NCBI GenBank assembly: GCA_944383895.1
Contig: CALWRH010000011.1
Location: forward strand, 1-59,787
DNA from: an uncultured Christensenellaceae bacterium
GTDB lineage: Bacteria; Bacillota; Clostridia; Christensenellales; UBA3700
Length of the DNA: 59,787 nt
Reading direction: 5' to 3'
The translations under genes were made by a program, and so were the position numbers. The notes beneath the pieces were generated by a model that saw only the letters and a program-made list of their open reading frames with translations, was not told the origin of the DNA and searched no databases. Of this stretch, positions 42,567 to 50,410 are shown one piece after another; position 1 is the first letter of the stretch; every line of letters starts with the position of its first letter.

Positions 42567-43820
42567 TTATGCCGTGATATCTTCGAGAGCACCGCAGCGG
42601 ACGAGTGAAGAGAGCAGACCGTTGCCGTGAGCCGCGCTTGCAGCGCACAGCGTTTTCAAAGCGGTTCTGACAGAGCAATAAGAGCCGAGCCAATATCCCG
42701 CGTCGTCGTAAAGACGTCTGAACTGTCTTGCCATGCCGTTTACGTTGGGGAGCAGAGAGTTGAGCTTGTCGCACATATCGGACGCGTATTCTTTGAGTAT
42801 ATAGAGATGAGCGTCGCTTTCGGTATTTATCTTTGCGTCTTTTAACATGCGCACTCCGTTAAGATGGCAGGTTTTGTCAAGATATCTGAAGTCGTCTGCA
42901 ACGGCTGACGGGATAAATAGATCTTCGGGAGAAGTCTTCAGATATCCGTTGAGAATACAGTATGCGCTAAGCGCGCATATCGCTGCGTTTTCTCCGATAA
43001 GGCGAGAGTTTCCGCATTGAGATCTCAGACATCTTGCGGCAAAGTATTCTCCGCCTTGACAGAAATCTTCTTCGTCTGCAAGCTGTGCCACTATCCCGAG
43101 CCTTATAAGCGTGCGGCAAATGCGCGGAGCCAAAGGCTCGCACGACTGAGTCGCAAAGAATTCTGACAGATTTTCGCAGAATTCCCCCGTAAGATAAGAG
43201 CATCTTCTCTTATCGGTTATTTCGTCGAAATAAAAGTCGAAAGTGTGCAGAAGTTTTGATATAAGCGTGCCGTATCCTGCCGCAACCGTAAATTTAGGTG
43301 CGTTTTCTATGACGTCGTAATCAGCGACTACGGCGATCGGAGGAGTCGCTTTTACCGTTATTCGGACGCCTTCTTCTATATAGTCGCAATAGGGATAGAG
43401 CATACTGTCCGTGGTCGGAGCTGTAATAAACATTATCCACTCGTTGCCGCGGCAGGTCGCGGCGTAGCGTACCGTGTCCGCTATGCTGCCGCATCCTACG
43501 GCTATCCACAGCCTTACGTCTTCGGTCGCAGTTATCAATTTTTGCGCATTTTCACGCGTGCTTTCGAACGCGGCTGAGTAAGAAAACATGCGCGTCCGGT
43601 ATCCCGCGCGTACCAGCGCGCTTTCTGCGTTTTCTGCAATAGCGCGTACGTTTTCGTCGGCGACTATTCCGATGCGTCCTTCACGCATTATCTGTTTGCA
43701 TATGTCTGCAAGTTTATCCGAGGCGCCTTCGCCCGTTTCAATTATCTTTGTATAAGCAGAGTGTGTTTTTCCGCATTTGCAGCTGATTTCTTCAGACGAG
43801 TATCCGTTCAGGTTTATCAT
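42567..43820 (-). CDS. Glycerol-1-phosphate dehydrogenase-like protein, probable pseudoenzyme (417 aa)
   Basis: Belongs to the iron-containing alcohol dehydrogenase/AraM-EgsA fold. It starts with ISCKCGKTH as in AraM-type G1P dehydrogenases and has the dinucleotide segment GCGSIADTVRYAA and the TAPTTDSM loop. By eye, however, the two metal-binding histidines are gone. The block usually reading SEHLISH reads GGEYFAAR here, and the later HGExVG block reads IGENAAIC. GTLISK replaces the usual GDLLGK. I infer loss of metal-dependent dehydrogenase activity or a changed reaction. The start at 43820 has GGAGAAAGTC immediately upstream; a start 31 codons earlier lacks a ribosome site. It is alone between the methyltransferase and hisC. 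Confidence 0.6.
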   Translation of the reverse strand: MINLNGYSSEEISCKCGKTHSAYTKIIETGEGASDKLADICKQIMREGRIGIVADENVRAIAENAESALVRAGYRTRMFSYSAAFESTRENAQKLITATEDVRLWIAVGCGSIADTVRYAATCRGNEWIMFITAPTTDSMLYPYCDYIEEGVRITVKATPPIAVVADYDVIENAPKFTVAAGYGTLISKLLHTFDFYFDEITDKRRCSYLTGEFCENLSEFFATQSCEPLAPRICRTLIRLGIVAQLADEEDFCQGGEYFAARCLRSQCGNSRLIGENAAICALSAYCILNGYLKTSPEDLFIPSAVADDFRYLDKTCHLNGVRMLKDAKINTESDAHLYILKEYASDMCDKLNSLLPNVNGMARQFRRLYDDAGYWLGSYCSVRTALKTLCAASAAHGNGLLSSLVRCGALEDITA

Positions 43821-43921
43821 GACTTTCTCCGTAACTTTATTCGATAACATATTATCATTTTTATGCGTGCGCAAAATAAGGATTTTTGTCGGAAAAAGAC
43901 TGATTGTGTACAATACGGAAA

Positions 43922-43951
43922 AACAAAACCGCGCCCTTTGAGGAGCGCGGT
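43922..43951 (-). terminator. Terminator of hisC
   Basis: On the minus strand ACCGCGC pairs with GCGCGGT across an 10-base loop, then TTTTGTTTTT follows. Confidence 0.8.
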
Positions 43952-43971
43952 ATATTTGAAGATATGATTGT

Positions 43972-45036
43972 TCAGTTTTTGACTATTTTTCTGACTTCTG
44001 AGAGAAGAGTTTTCATCTCCTGAGAAGTGCCGATCGTGATCCTTACGAAATCGCTTATTCGGTCGCTCTTGAAATGTCTGACGAGCACGCCGTTTTCTTT
44101 GAGTCTGAAATATATTTCGCTGCCCGAAAGCACTTTGTGCTTTGCGAATATAAAGTTGCTCGAAGAGGGGAGCACCGTAAACCCGAGTTCTCTGAGAGCG
44201 TCAGCGGTTTCTTCTCTCTGCGCGTTTATCTTGTCGATTATTTCTGCATAATATTTTTTATCTCCGAGTGCGGCGACGGCAACAGCCTCGGTAAGAGCGT
44301 TGACGGTATACGAATTCATAGAATTTTTTACGAGTTTAAGCCCGTCGATAAGAGCCTTGTTGCCGATAGCGTAACCGCATCTCGCGCCTGCGAGAGCGTA
44401 TGCTTTGCTGAGTGTCTTCACAACGAGCAGATTGGGGTAGTCATCAACGCGGTTGGCGATGCTGCACGACGCGAATTCTCCGTAAGCCTCGTCCACGATA
44501 ACGAGCTTGTCTGGGTTGCTTTCCACGATCTTGAGGAGATCGAGTCTGCTCATGGGTATGCCTGTGGGTGCGTTGGGATTGCAGATTATTATGCCTTTTA
44601 CGCCGTCGAGAGAAAGGTAATCCGTATGCAGCATTTTGAATTCTTCGTCAAGCGGGACCTTCAGGGATTTCAGACCGTACATGTGAGCCCAGACTTTATA
44701 GAAAGAATAAGTTACGTCGGCATAAGCTATCGTATCGTTTTCGTCGAAAAATGCGGGAAAGCACATGCAGAGCACTTCGTCGCTGCCGTTGCCTGCGAAT
44801 ACGTTGTCCGGCTCGAGTCCGTGCATCTGAGCGATCACGGAAACAAGCTTTTTGTTTTCGGGATCGGGATAAAGGCGGAGTCTTCCTGTATCGAATTCCT
44901 TCAAAGTCTTTTCAACTTCCGGAGAAGGCGGATAGGGGCACTCGTTGGTATTGAGTTTTACATACTTTTTATCCTGAGGCTGTTCGCCTGCGGTATAAGG
45001 AAGTATAGATCTGCAACGTCTTGACAAATAGTTCAT
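43972..45036 (-). CDS. hisC: Histidinol-phosphate aminotransferase (354 aa)
   Basis: Pyridoxal-phosphate enzyme converting imidazole-acetol phosphate to histidinol phosphate, and often active on aromatic amino acids. Fold type I features are: KLNTNECPYPPSP near the N-terminus, GNGSDEVL, ICNPNAPTG, VDEAYGEFA, and the PLP lysine in VVKTLSKAYALAGARCGYA. The C-terminal NFIFAKH and VRITIG segments are typical. Start at 45036 follows GTGAGGTTTAT; nine codons earlier is another ATG without a site. No other his genes are in the window, so an aromatic or cobalamin-related (CobD-like) role is possible but less likely. Confidence 0.9.
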   Translation of the reverse strand: MNYLSRRCRSILPYTAGEQPQDKKYVKLNTNECPYPPSPEVEKTLKEFDTGRLRLYPDPENKKLVSVIAQMHGLEPDNVFAGNGSDEVLCMCFPAFFDENDTIAYADVTYSFYKVWAHMYGLKSLKVPLDEEFKMLHTDYLSLDGVKGIIICNPNAPTGIPMSRLDLLKIVESNPDKLVIVDEAYGEFASCSIANRVDDYPNLLVVKTLSKAYALAGARCGYAIGNKALIDGLKLVKNSMNSYTVNALTEAVAVAALGDKKYYAEIIDKINAQREETADALRELGFTVLPSSSNFIFAKHKVLSGSEIYFRLKENGVLVRHFKSDRISDFVRITIGTSQEMKTLLSEVRKIVKN

Positions 45037-45053
45037 ATAAACCTCACAAAACA

Positions 45054-45082
45054 AATATAACACACGCGCGGACGGCAGTCAA
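45054..45082 (-). promoter_or_regulatory. Promoter of hisC
   Basis: On the minus strand TTGACT (45082-45077), a 17-base spacer and TATATT (45059-45054). Confidence 0.7.
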
Positions 45083-45170
45083 GCAGACGGACATTTTGCC
45101 GCGATTTATTGAAATTTACGGTATAAACACTCAAAAAGCGGTCAACAATTGTTTGCGAGGCAGGTGAGAT

Positions 45171-45653
45171 ATGAAAAAATTCATGCTTATTGTTTTCGCG
45201 GTAGCGATAGCGGCAGCAATAACCTATACGGCTGCAAACGGATATACCGACGAATTTATAGAAAAAACCCAAAATGCGGGATTGTCCGCCGGAGTCGAAA
45301 AAGTTGAAGTTTACGCAAAGGGACTCAACGAAGATTATACATATACCTCTACGGGCGCTTTTTACGTCTACGGATGCAAATTGAGCAGCGCAGGTATAAT
45401 AACCGCCAATGTGGACAATATTCTCGGTACGGCGGTATTTTACGACAGAGAGCTCGCTCTTTCCGACGTTCTCGAAGCTTACGGAGCTCGCTCAGTGATA
45501 ATACAGAGCGCTGAAGACTGCATAAACGTTTACGGTTATGCCGACGGACTCGGACATGGCGTCGAGATCGACGGAAAGGCGATAAACGTGCAGATAGTTC
45601 TGAAAGAAGGAAAGACCGTGGTAGGATGTCCGCTCGTTATGGGTAGTTATTGA
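45171..45653 (+). CDS. Exported protein, unknown function (160 aa)
   Basis: The N-terminus is a signal peptide or membrane anchor (residues 5-22, Ala/Val/Ile-rich). The rest is soluble, about 135 residues of mixed alpha/beta character ending in LKEGKTVVGCPLVMGSY. I do not recognise the family with confidence. Its place just before a SpoIIQ-like gene recalls the ywmB-spoIIQ neighbourhoods of some Firmicutes, but the length is shorter than YwmB and similarity is not established. AGGCAGGTGAGAT precedes ATG 45171. The 55-base gap to the next gene has no promoter that I can see, so the two may be co-transcribed. Confidence 0.6.
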   Translation: MKKFMLIVFAVAIAAAITYTAANGYTDEFIEKTQNAGLSAGVEKVEVYAKGLNEDYTYTSTGAFYVYGCKLSSAGIITANVDNILGTAVFYDRELALSDVLEAYGARSVIIQSAEDCINVYGYADGLGHGVEIDGKAINVQIVLKEGKTVVGCPLVMGSY

Positions 45654-45708
45654 AATCGTAAGCGCAGGCTTGTACGAAATAAAATCAAAATCAAAAACGG
45701 AGGTTTTT

Positions 45709-46386
45709 ATGAAAAAGGCAAATCAGGAAGGCGGTGGCAATAAGGTTCTGGCGTTTTTCAAGCGCAATATATATTTTGTGCTGATAATCGTCTGCGTACT
45801 TGCTATCGGCACTATGATCACAGTCGCAGCGATCAACGGATCCAAGGACGATAAGATCGGCGATCCTACCGTCAACGGAGATGTAAATGACGATGACGAC
45901 GTAAACGGAGACGTCGACGATGACAAAGACGACGAGGATGACGATGACGACAAGGACGAAACCAAGACTTTCTCTCTCGGCAAGATTCTTGACGAATATA
46001 CCGTCGATATCGGTTTCAGCAATACCGAACTCGTATTCAACCCGACGATGCAGCATTGGGCAACCCACGAGGGTATAGACATGGTTGCGGCAGCGGGCAG
46101 CAAGGTATATTGTCCGTTTGACGGCACGGTCAAATCTGTAGAAGAAGACACTTTTTACGGTACTACCGTAGTCATCACTCATGACGGCGGATACGAAACG
46201 ACTTACAGACTGCTTGACGACGTTGCTCTGACAAAGGGTGCGACGGTAAAGCAGGGTGACGAGATAGGCGTAATAAGCGATACCGCGCTTGCGGAGATCG
46301 CACAGGGCGCGCATCTGCACCTCGAGCTGACTAAAGACGGCGTAAGAGTCGACCCTGCGGACTATATGCAGGAAGGCGACAAGTAA
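45709..46386 (+). CDS. SpoIIQ-like M23 (LytM) peptidase-domain membrane protein (225 aa)
   Basis: One membrane helix (residues about 21-43) is followed by a very acidic linker (residues about 50-87, mostly Asp) and a C-terminal LytM domain. The zinc ligands are complete: HEGID (His-x4-Asp type) and HLHLEL (His-x-His). SpoIIQ is the forespore half of the channel linking the forespore to the mother cell. Clostridial SpoIIQ keeps the zinc site while that of Bacillus subtilis does not, so this fits the clostridial form. A general cell-wall endopeptidase is the alternative. ATG 45709 follows CGGAGGTTTTT. The order here, with an exported protein before it, supports a sporulation role only weakly. 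Confidence 0.7.
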   Translation: MKKANQEGGGNKVLAFFKRNIYFVLIIVCVLAIGTMITVAAINGSKDDKIGDPTVNGDVNDDDDVNGDVDDDKDDEDDDDDKDETKTFSLGKILDEYTVDIGFSNTELVFNPTMQHWATHEGIDMVAAAGSKVYCPFDGTVKSVEEDTFYGTTVVITHDGGYETTYRLLDDVALTKGATVKQGDEIGVISDTALAEIAQGAHLHLELTKDGVRVDPADYMQEGDK

Positions 46387-46396
46387 GCCTGCGACG

Positions 46397-46423
46397 CGAC
46401 GGACGAAAGTCCGTCGTTTTTTT
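46397..46423 (+). terminator. Terminator of the SpoIIQ-like gene
   Basis: CGACGGAC (46397-46404) pairs with GTCCGTCG (46409-46416) around GAAA, followed by seven T. A second stem, ACGCTCCC/GGGAGCGT (46433-46457), lies just beyond. Confidence 0.95.
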
Positions 46424-46511
46424 ATAAAATTTACGCTCCCGTGTCTGTTGGGAGCGTCTTTATGTAAAAAATATGAGCTCGCTGAATAGCAAAGCTCATA
46501 TAGTTTTGTTC

Positions 46512-46823
46512 TTATTTCTTTTCTTTCGAAAAGCATTTTGTGCGCATGAGTCCGTCGCCCATATTGACTATATCGCCCGAGCATAGACGGTTTTTATTGA
46601 ACACGCACTCGGCACAGTCGCATTGGATGAGCACTTCTTTGCCGCTTTCGTAATCGAAGTCTTTAGCCGCTTCTATGTTTACGCTGTTCTGCTGGATTAT
46701 TCCGTAACGTCTTTTTTGTCTTGTTTCGCAGACGCCCGTTTTGCCGACTTTTATTACGCCTGCGTTGCAGTGACACGCGCGGTTGAATTCGCAGTTGCAG
46801 GTAGTACATTTCAGACCTTTCAT
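46512..46823 (-). CDS. DUF1540 domain protein (103 aa)
   Basis: Small cysteine-rich protein with two copies of the DUF1540 motif: CTTCNCEFNRACHCNAGVI at residues 6-24 and CDCAECVFNKNRLCSGDIV at about 68-86. Each has four or more cysteines arranged to bind a metal, probably zinc. The function of this clostridial family is unknown; several members are expressed in sporulating cells. A very good ribosome site (GGAGGTGATATC) precedes the start at 46823. A candidate minus-strand promoter has TTGCAT and TAAATA boxes near 46860-46885. It converges with the SpoIIQ-like gene and diverges from rplI. Confidence 0.85.
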   Translation of the reverse strand: MKGLKCTTCNCEFNRACHCNAGVIKVGKTGVCETRQKRRYGIIQQNSVNIEAAKDFDYESGKEVLIQCDCAECVFNKNRLCSGDIVNMGDGLMRTKCFSKEKK

Positions 46824-46990
46824 GATATCACCTCCGCGAATAGTATTTACAATTGAACCGTTTTAATGCAAAATACGAACAACTGATCCGTTCTGAAAGT
46901 AATTTCATTGCAACTTGTCCGCGGCTCTTGCAAACTATTCGCGCGTATGTTATCATATATATAATATAAAAAAGAAAAGGCAGGGCATAT

Positions 46991-47434
46991 ATGAAAGTAC
47001 TACTTTTACAGGATGTCAAAGGACAGGGCAAAAAGGGCGAGCTTATCGACGTCAACGACGGATATGCACGCAACTTTCTGATAAAGAAAAAACTCGCGGT
47101 CGAGGCAACTGCGTCCGTTATCAACGAAACAAAACAGAAACAGGCGGCTGAAGAAAAGCGCAGAAAGGAAGAATACGACAATGCGGTCGCGCAGTCTAAA
47201 ATGCTGAAAGGACTTGCAGTAGATCTTAAGATACGTTGCGGAGAGAACGGAAAGCCGTTCGGAGCGGTGACAGCCAAGGAAATATCCGAAAGACTTGCAG
47301 AGATAGGCTACGAGATAGACAAAAAGAAGATATTGCTTTCCGATCCTATAAAGGCTACGGGCAATTATCAGGTGGAAATACGTCTTATGGCGGGCGTGAG
47401 CACGCAGATAAACGTAAAAGTCAATCCGATGTGA
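46991..47434 (+). CDS. rplI: 50S ribosomal protein L9 (147 aa)
   Basis: Elongated large-subunit protein that helps keep reading frame. The N-terminal RNA-binding domain ([33 protein letters not shown]) is canonical, followed by the long connecting helix (residues about 45-75) and the C-terminal domain. Length is standard. It is transcribed from an AT-rich region (TATAATATA around 46960) and closed by a terminator. The usual neighbours (dnaB, rpsR, ssb, GdpP) are absent, so rplI stands alone. Confidence 0.97.
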   Translation: MKVLLLQDVKGQGKKGELIDVNDGYARNFLIKKKLAVEATASVINETKQKQAAEEKRRKEEYDNAVAQSKMLKGLAVDLKIRCGENGKPFGAVTAKEISERLAEIGYEIDKKKILLSDPIKATGNYQVEIRLMAGVSTQINVKVNPM

Positions 47435-47436
47435 TA

Positions 47437-47469
47437 AAAAATAAACGACCCTCTGAGGGTCGTTTTTTT
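47437..47469. terminator. Bidirectional terminator between rplI and the YugP-type protease
   Basis: ACGACCCTC pairs with GAGGGTCGT with A tracts before and T tracts after, so it can serve both converging genes. Confidence 0.9.
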
Positions 47470-47483
47470 ATGCGCATTTTAGG

Positions 47484-48248
47484 TTATTTGTTGCGGTTTC
47501 TTCTTATAAGCACTATCAGAAGAAGTCTGAGCATCTGTATGAGAGAAAATGCAAAGCTCACTAAATACGTCTTCGCTGCCGCGCTGAGCACTTTTGACGC
47601 GTCGCCGACTTCCGCCTCGGTGAGTATGCCGCAGTCTACGAGCTGTTTTTTCGCACGCGAACTCGCGTTGTATTCGGTAGGCAATGTAATAAGGGTAAAC
47701 AGACAATAGCAGAAATAACAGAGCACTGCAAGACCGAGGAAGAACGTAGAGATTCTCATCGAAAAATCGCTGAAATAGCCCATCATCTCGAACACGAGAG
47801 CGAGCAGTATGAGCGGCATGCTGAGTTTTGCCGTAAAATTGACCACGGGCACGAGAGCAGTGCGTATCTTTACGGGTTTGTATTCTTCTTCGTGCTGGAT
47901 GGCGTGTCCGACTTCGTGCGCCGCAACGCCTATCGCTGCTATCGACGTGCTGTCGTGAGTTGCCTGAGAAAGAGCGACAGTCCTCGTTGTCGGATCGTAA
48001 TGGTCGGTAAGACTGCCCGCGCAACGTACTATCTGTACGTCGCTGAGTCCGTTCGCGTCAAGTATGGTGCGCGCCGCCTGTGCGCCCGTATATCCCTTTT
48101 CGGACTGTACCTGTGCGTATTGAGCGAATTTTGTTTTTACTCGTATGCCTGCGACTATCATCCATACGATCATAGGCAAAAAGCATGCGGAAACTATAAG
48201 CAGAGCGATCTGAAGTGTGTTTGTGTCTGCTCCGATAATCGTGATCAT
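47484..48248 (-). CDS. YugP-type neutral zinc metallopeptidase (254 aa)
   Basis: Membrane-embedded zinc protease family with unknown substrate. The HExxH motif is AAHEVGHAIQH near residue 115. A membrane helix near residues 12-36 precedes the catalytic region. Three more helices follow at about 133-155, 163-190 and 230-246, with the PTEYNASSRAKKQL signature between them. The motif ALSQATHDSTSIAAIGVAAHE is highly typical. The start at 48248 has GAGG 8 bases upstream; a GTG three codons earlier overlaps the site. It stands alone on the minus strand. Confidence 0.88.
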   Translation of the reverse strand: MITIIGADTNTLQIALLIVSACFLPMIVWMIVAGIRVKTKFAQYAQVQSEKGYTGAQAARTILDANGLSDVQIVRCAGSLTDHYDPTTRTVALSQATHDSTSIAAIGVAAHEVGHAIQHEEEYKPVKIRTALVPVVNFTAKLSMPLILLALVFEMMGYFSDFSMRISTFFLGLAVLCYFCYCLFTLITLPTEYNASSRAKKQLVDCGILTEAEVGDASKVLSAAAKTYLVSFAFSLIQMLRLLLIVLIRRNRNK

Positions 48249-48378
48249 TTGTTTCACCTCGCTATTTAGATGATATCATATATTGTTTAATAATTATTAA
48301 AAAAATATGTAAAATCATAGCGAAGTACAGAAAGCGTCGGGATTTTCAGTTGTCTATTGCATTGCAGAAGACAAGAGA

Positions 48379-49308
48379 TCATATACGGCAAGGACGTATC
48401 GAAGATATAAGACCGTCTTTTACGTCGAATACGAAATATTCTGCTTTGCAGTAAGGGGCTTTTTTGAATATCCCCGTAACGAAGGGACGGTAATATACCT
48501 CGTCATAATCGGCGACAGAGTCGAAATCACCGAGGATTTCTTTTGCCGCACGCAGGGAAAAACCTCGTGACAGATATTCTTCAGCGCCGCCTGAATCTTC
48601 AAATATGAGTCTTTCCAAAAACTCGTATGCGATAAGTTCGTCGGGATAAGGGTGGCTGTGACGGTAAAGAAAAGATTTATCCGAGGACACAAATTTCCCG
48701 TCCTTATAAGAAAGCCTTTCGGTAAGGACGCAAGTATTGCATCCGCCGAGAGTACGGGTGCAGACGAGTTCGGGTCCGTCAAAGAAAAAATCGTCGCAGA
48801 CAGTCTGGTAAAGGGGATAGTAATCGCCGTTATAGCATACGAGTGCGATAAACTTTTTGTTTTCGGCGCGAGCGGTTATCCTTATCAGATGACCTTTTGA
48901 GAGCGTCACAGCAAAGACTTTTATATCCGAGAGAGCGCAAGGACAGCTGAATTCGTGTATCTCTTCTTCGGTTTCTGTTACGAGGAAGTAGTCGCCTCGG
49001 CAGCAATGCGTTACGAGGTGAGTAACGTTTCCCGCCTTGCAGTTTGTCTGAAATATTATTTCGGTTGACGGAAGACTTGCGGGAGCAGGAAGAAAACTCA
49101 GACGGTAACGTGCCCTGCCGAGATCGAGAACGTGTATTTTGTCTGTAAGCCCGCCCGTAATTACAGGGGGTATTTTTGCAAATATCGGCAGACAGCCGTT
49201 TTTGAAATAGCCTATCGCAAAAGCTTTGTCCGAGCAAAATCCGCTCGAAGTAAGCGCGCCGTTTGCGGTCACGAATCCGTCGTTGTCGTCAAAATAAAAT
49301 TCCGCCAT
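48379..49308 (-). CDS. Unknown soluble protein (309 aa)
   Basis: I recognise no family. There is no signal peptide or membrane helix. The protein is rich in aromatic residues and in Cys (more than ten), in several pairs such as CPC, CCRG and GCNTC. The middle (residues about 60-230) looks beta-rich with repeating short strands. The last 75 residues are helical, with a YDEVYYRPF segment. The start at 49308 has AGGGTGTATC upstream; a start 16 codons earlier has none. Coding potential is supported by length and by codon use similar to its neighbours. It lies between the YugP gene and a lipoprotein gene in the same direction, each apparently separate. Confidence 0.65.
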   Translation of the reverse strand: MAEFYFDDNDGFVTANGALTSSGFCSDKAFAIGYFKNGCLPIFAKIPPVITGGLTDKIHVLDLGRARYRLSFLPAPASLPSTEIIFQTNCKAGNVTHLVTHCCRGDYFLVTETEEEIHEFSCPCALSDIKVFAVTLSKGHLIRITARAENKKFIALVCYNGDYYPLYQTVCDDFFFDGPELVCTRTLGGCNTCVLTERLSYKDGKFVSSDKSFLYRHSHPYPDELIAYEFLERLIFEDSGGAEEYLSRGFSLRAAKEILGDFDSVADYDEVYYRPFVTGIFKKAPYCKAEYFVFDVKDGLISSIRPCRI

Positions 49309-49376
49309 GATACACCCTGCAAAAAGTTTATGCAATACAAGGCGCATATATGACATAGCGGAGAAATGCCGAGTGA

Positions 49377-49402
49377 TAAAAAAAGAGCCTTGCGGCTCTT
49401 GT
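49377..49402 (-). terminator. Terminator of the lipoprotein gene
   Basis: On the minus strand AAGAGCC and GGCTCTT pair around GCAA, then a long T run follows. Confidence 0.9.
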
Positions 49403-50284
49403 TTATTCTGTCTGCGTCTGACCTGCGTAAGACGCGCTTTTCAGAGTGTAAAGGGTTTCACCTTCTTTTATCTGAACGATAAGGTTGCGTATCTGAGGAT
49501 CTTCCGCGCTCGGGTAGGGCGTAGAAGATATCGCACAGGTAAGACTTTCTCCCGATCCGGGGAAAGTGCGGTTGAGAGTTATGCTCGTAAAGTAGCAGAG
49601 GTATTCTTTTCCGCTGCCGTCTTTTATTGTAGACACGCTCGTGGTTGCGGGAGTAACGGTCACGCTCTGGAGATCTCCGAGAGTTACGTCTGGTACGTCG
49701 AAGGTAAAAGAAGATGCGGATTCAGGCAGACATCTCACGATCTGATAAAGCATCGCGTTGTCGACGAAAGGAGATTCTGCAAAGTTGCCGACTTTTATCT
49801 CACCCTTCGATTCCTTTTTATTGTCGCCTTCGCCTTCGTAATAGGTATAGTGACATTTTTCGTCTTTGTATTCTGCAGAATAACCGCTGACTTTGCCGCC
49901 GAAGTTCTTTTGCTCATAAGCGTATTTCACTTCGATAGCGGTAGTAAAATACACCTGGCTGACCTTGGTGTCGCCGTTCTCCATTTCGAGGGTGGTGGTG
50001 GCAACGTATCCTGTAGCGTTGTCTTTTTTCCAGCCGTCGTTTATGGTTATGGTTTCTTTGTTATAGCTTTTTACGTTTACGGTAAGAGTGCCGTTGACCT
50101 GTTCGTCGGTCTTATCCTTGTATACGGCATCGTAGACGAGAGTTTCGTCGGTATTCGCGCTTATCCATGCTCTGCTGTTGGAGAGCAGTTTCTGAGTGGG
50201 CGTTGAATTGTTGCAGCCCGAAAGCGTAACGCCGAGCACGCAGACTACAATAACGGTGATAATTAAAAAAATCGTCTTTTTCAT
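49403..50284 (-). CDS. Secreted lipoprotein, unknown function (293 aa)
   Basis: A signal peptide with lipobox TLSGC (lipidated Cys near residue 24) shows membrane anchoring on the outer face. The mature part is beta-rich and Thr/Ser-rich with no recognised domain or catalytic motif. Several segments resemble LolA/LppX-type cradle folds (alternating short strands with charged turns), but that is only an impression. It has its own terminator. It is divergent from addB, with the intervening 126 bases holding both promoters. No transporter genes are adjacent, so a substrate-binding role is unlikely. Confidence 0.75.
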   Translation of the reverse strand: MKKTIFLIITVIVVCVLGVTLSGCNNSTPTQKLLSNSRAWISANTDETLVYDAVYKDKTDEQVNGTLTVNVKSYNKETITINDGWKKDNATGYVATTTLEMENGDTKVSQVYFTTAIEVKYAYEQKNFGGKVSGYSAEYKDEKCHYTYYEGEGDNKKESKGEIKVGNFAESPFVDNAMLYQIVRCLPESASSFTFDVPDVTLGDLQSVTVTPATTSVSTIKDGSGKEYLCYFTSITLNRTFPGSGESLTCAISSTPYPSAEDPQIRNLIVQIKEGETLYTLKSASYAGQTQTE

Positions 50285-50375
50285 AGTATTTTTATTATAT
50301 CATATATTTTATTTTTATCAATTGATTTTAGGCTAATATTTGGCGCTCGGTGTACCGAAAAAAGGACTATTTGTA

Positions 50376-50404
50376 TTGCAAAGGGAAAATTTTGTCGGTA
50401 TAAT
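50376..50404 (+). promoter_or_regulatory. Promoter of addBA, giving a leaderless message
   Basis: TTGCAA at 50376-50381, a 17-base spacer and TATAAT at 50399-50404. The addB ATG begins 7 bases after the -10 box, so transcription should start at or next to the start codon. Confidence 0.65.
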
Positions 50405-50410
50405 ATTCGT

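Noticed and set aside
46433..46457. Second stem after the SpoIIQ-like terminator as a small RNA gene
   Set aside because: No promoter is visible between the two stems; it is more likely a back-up terminator or part of the DUF1540 terminator on the other strand.
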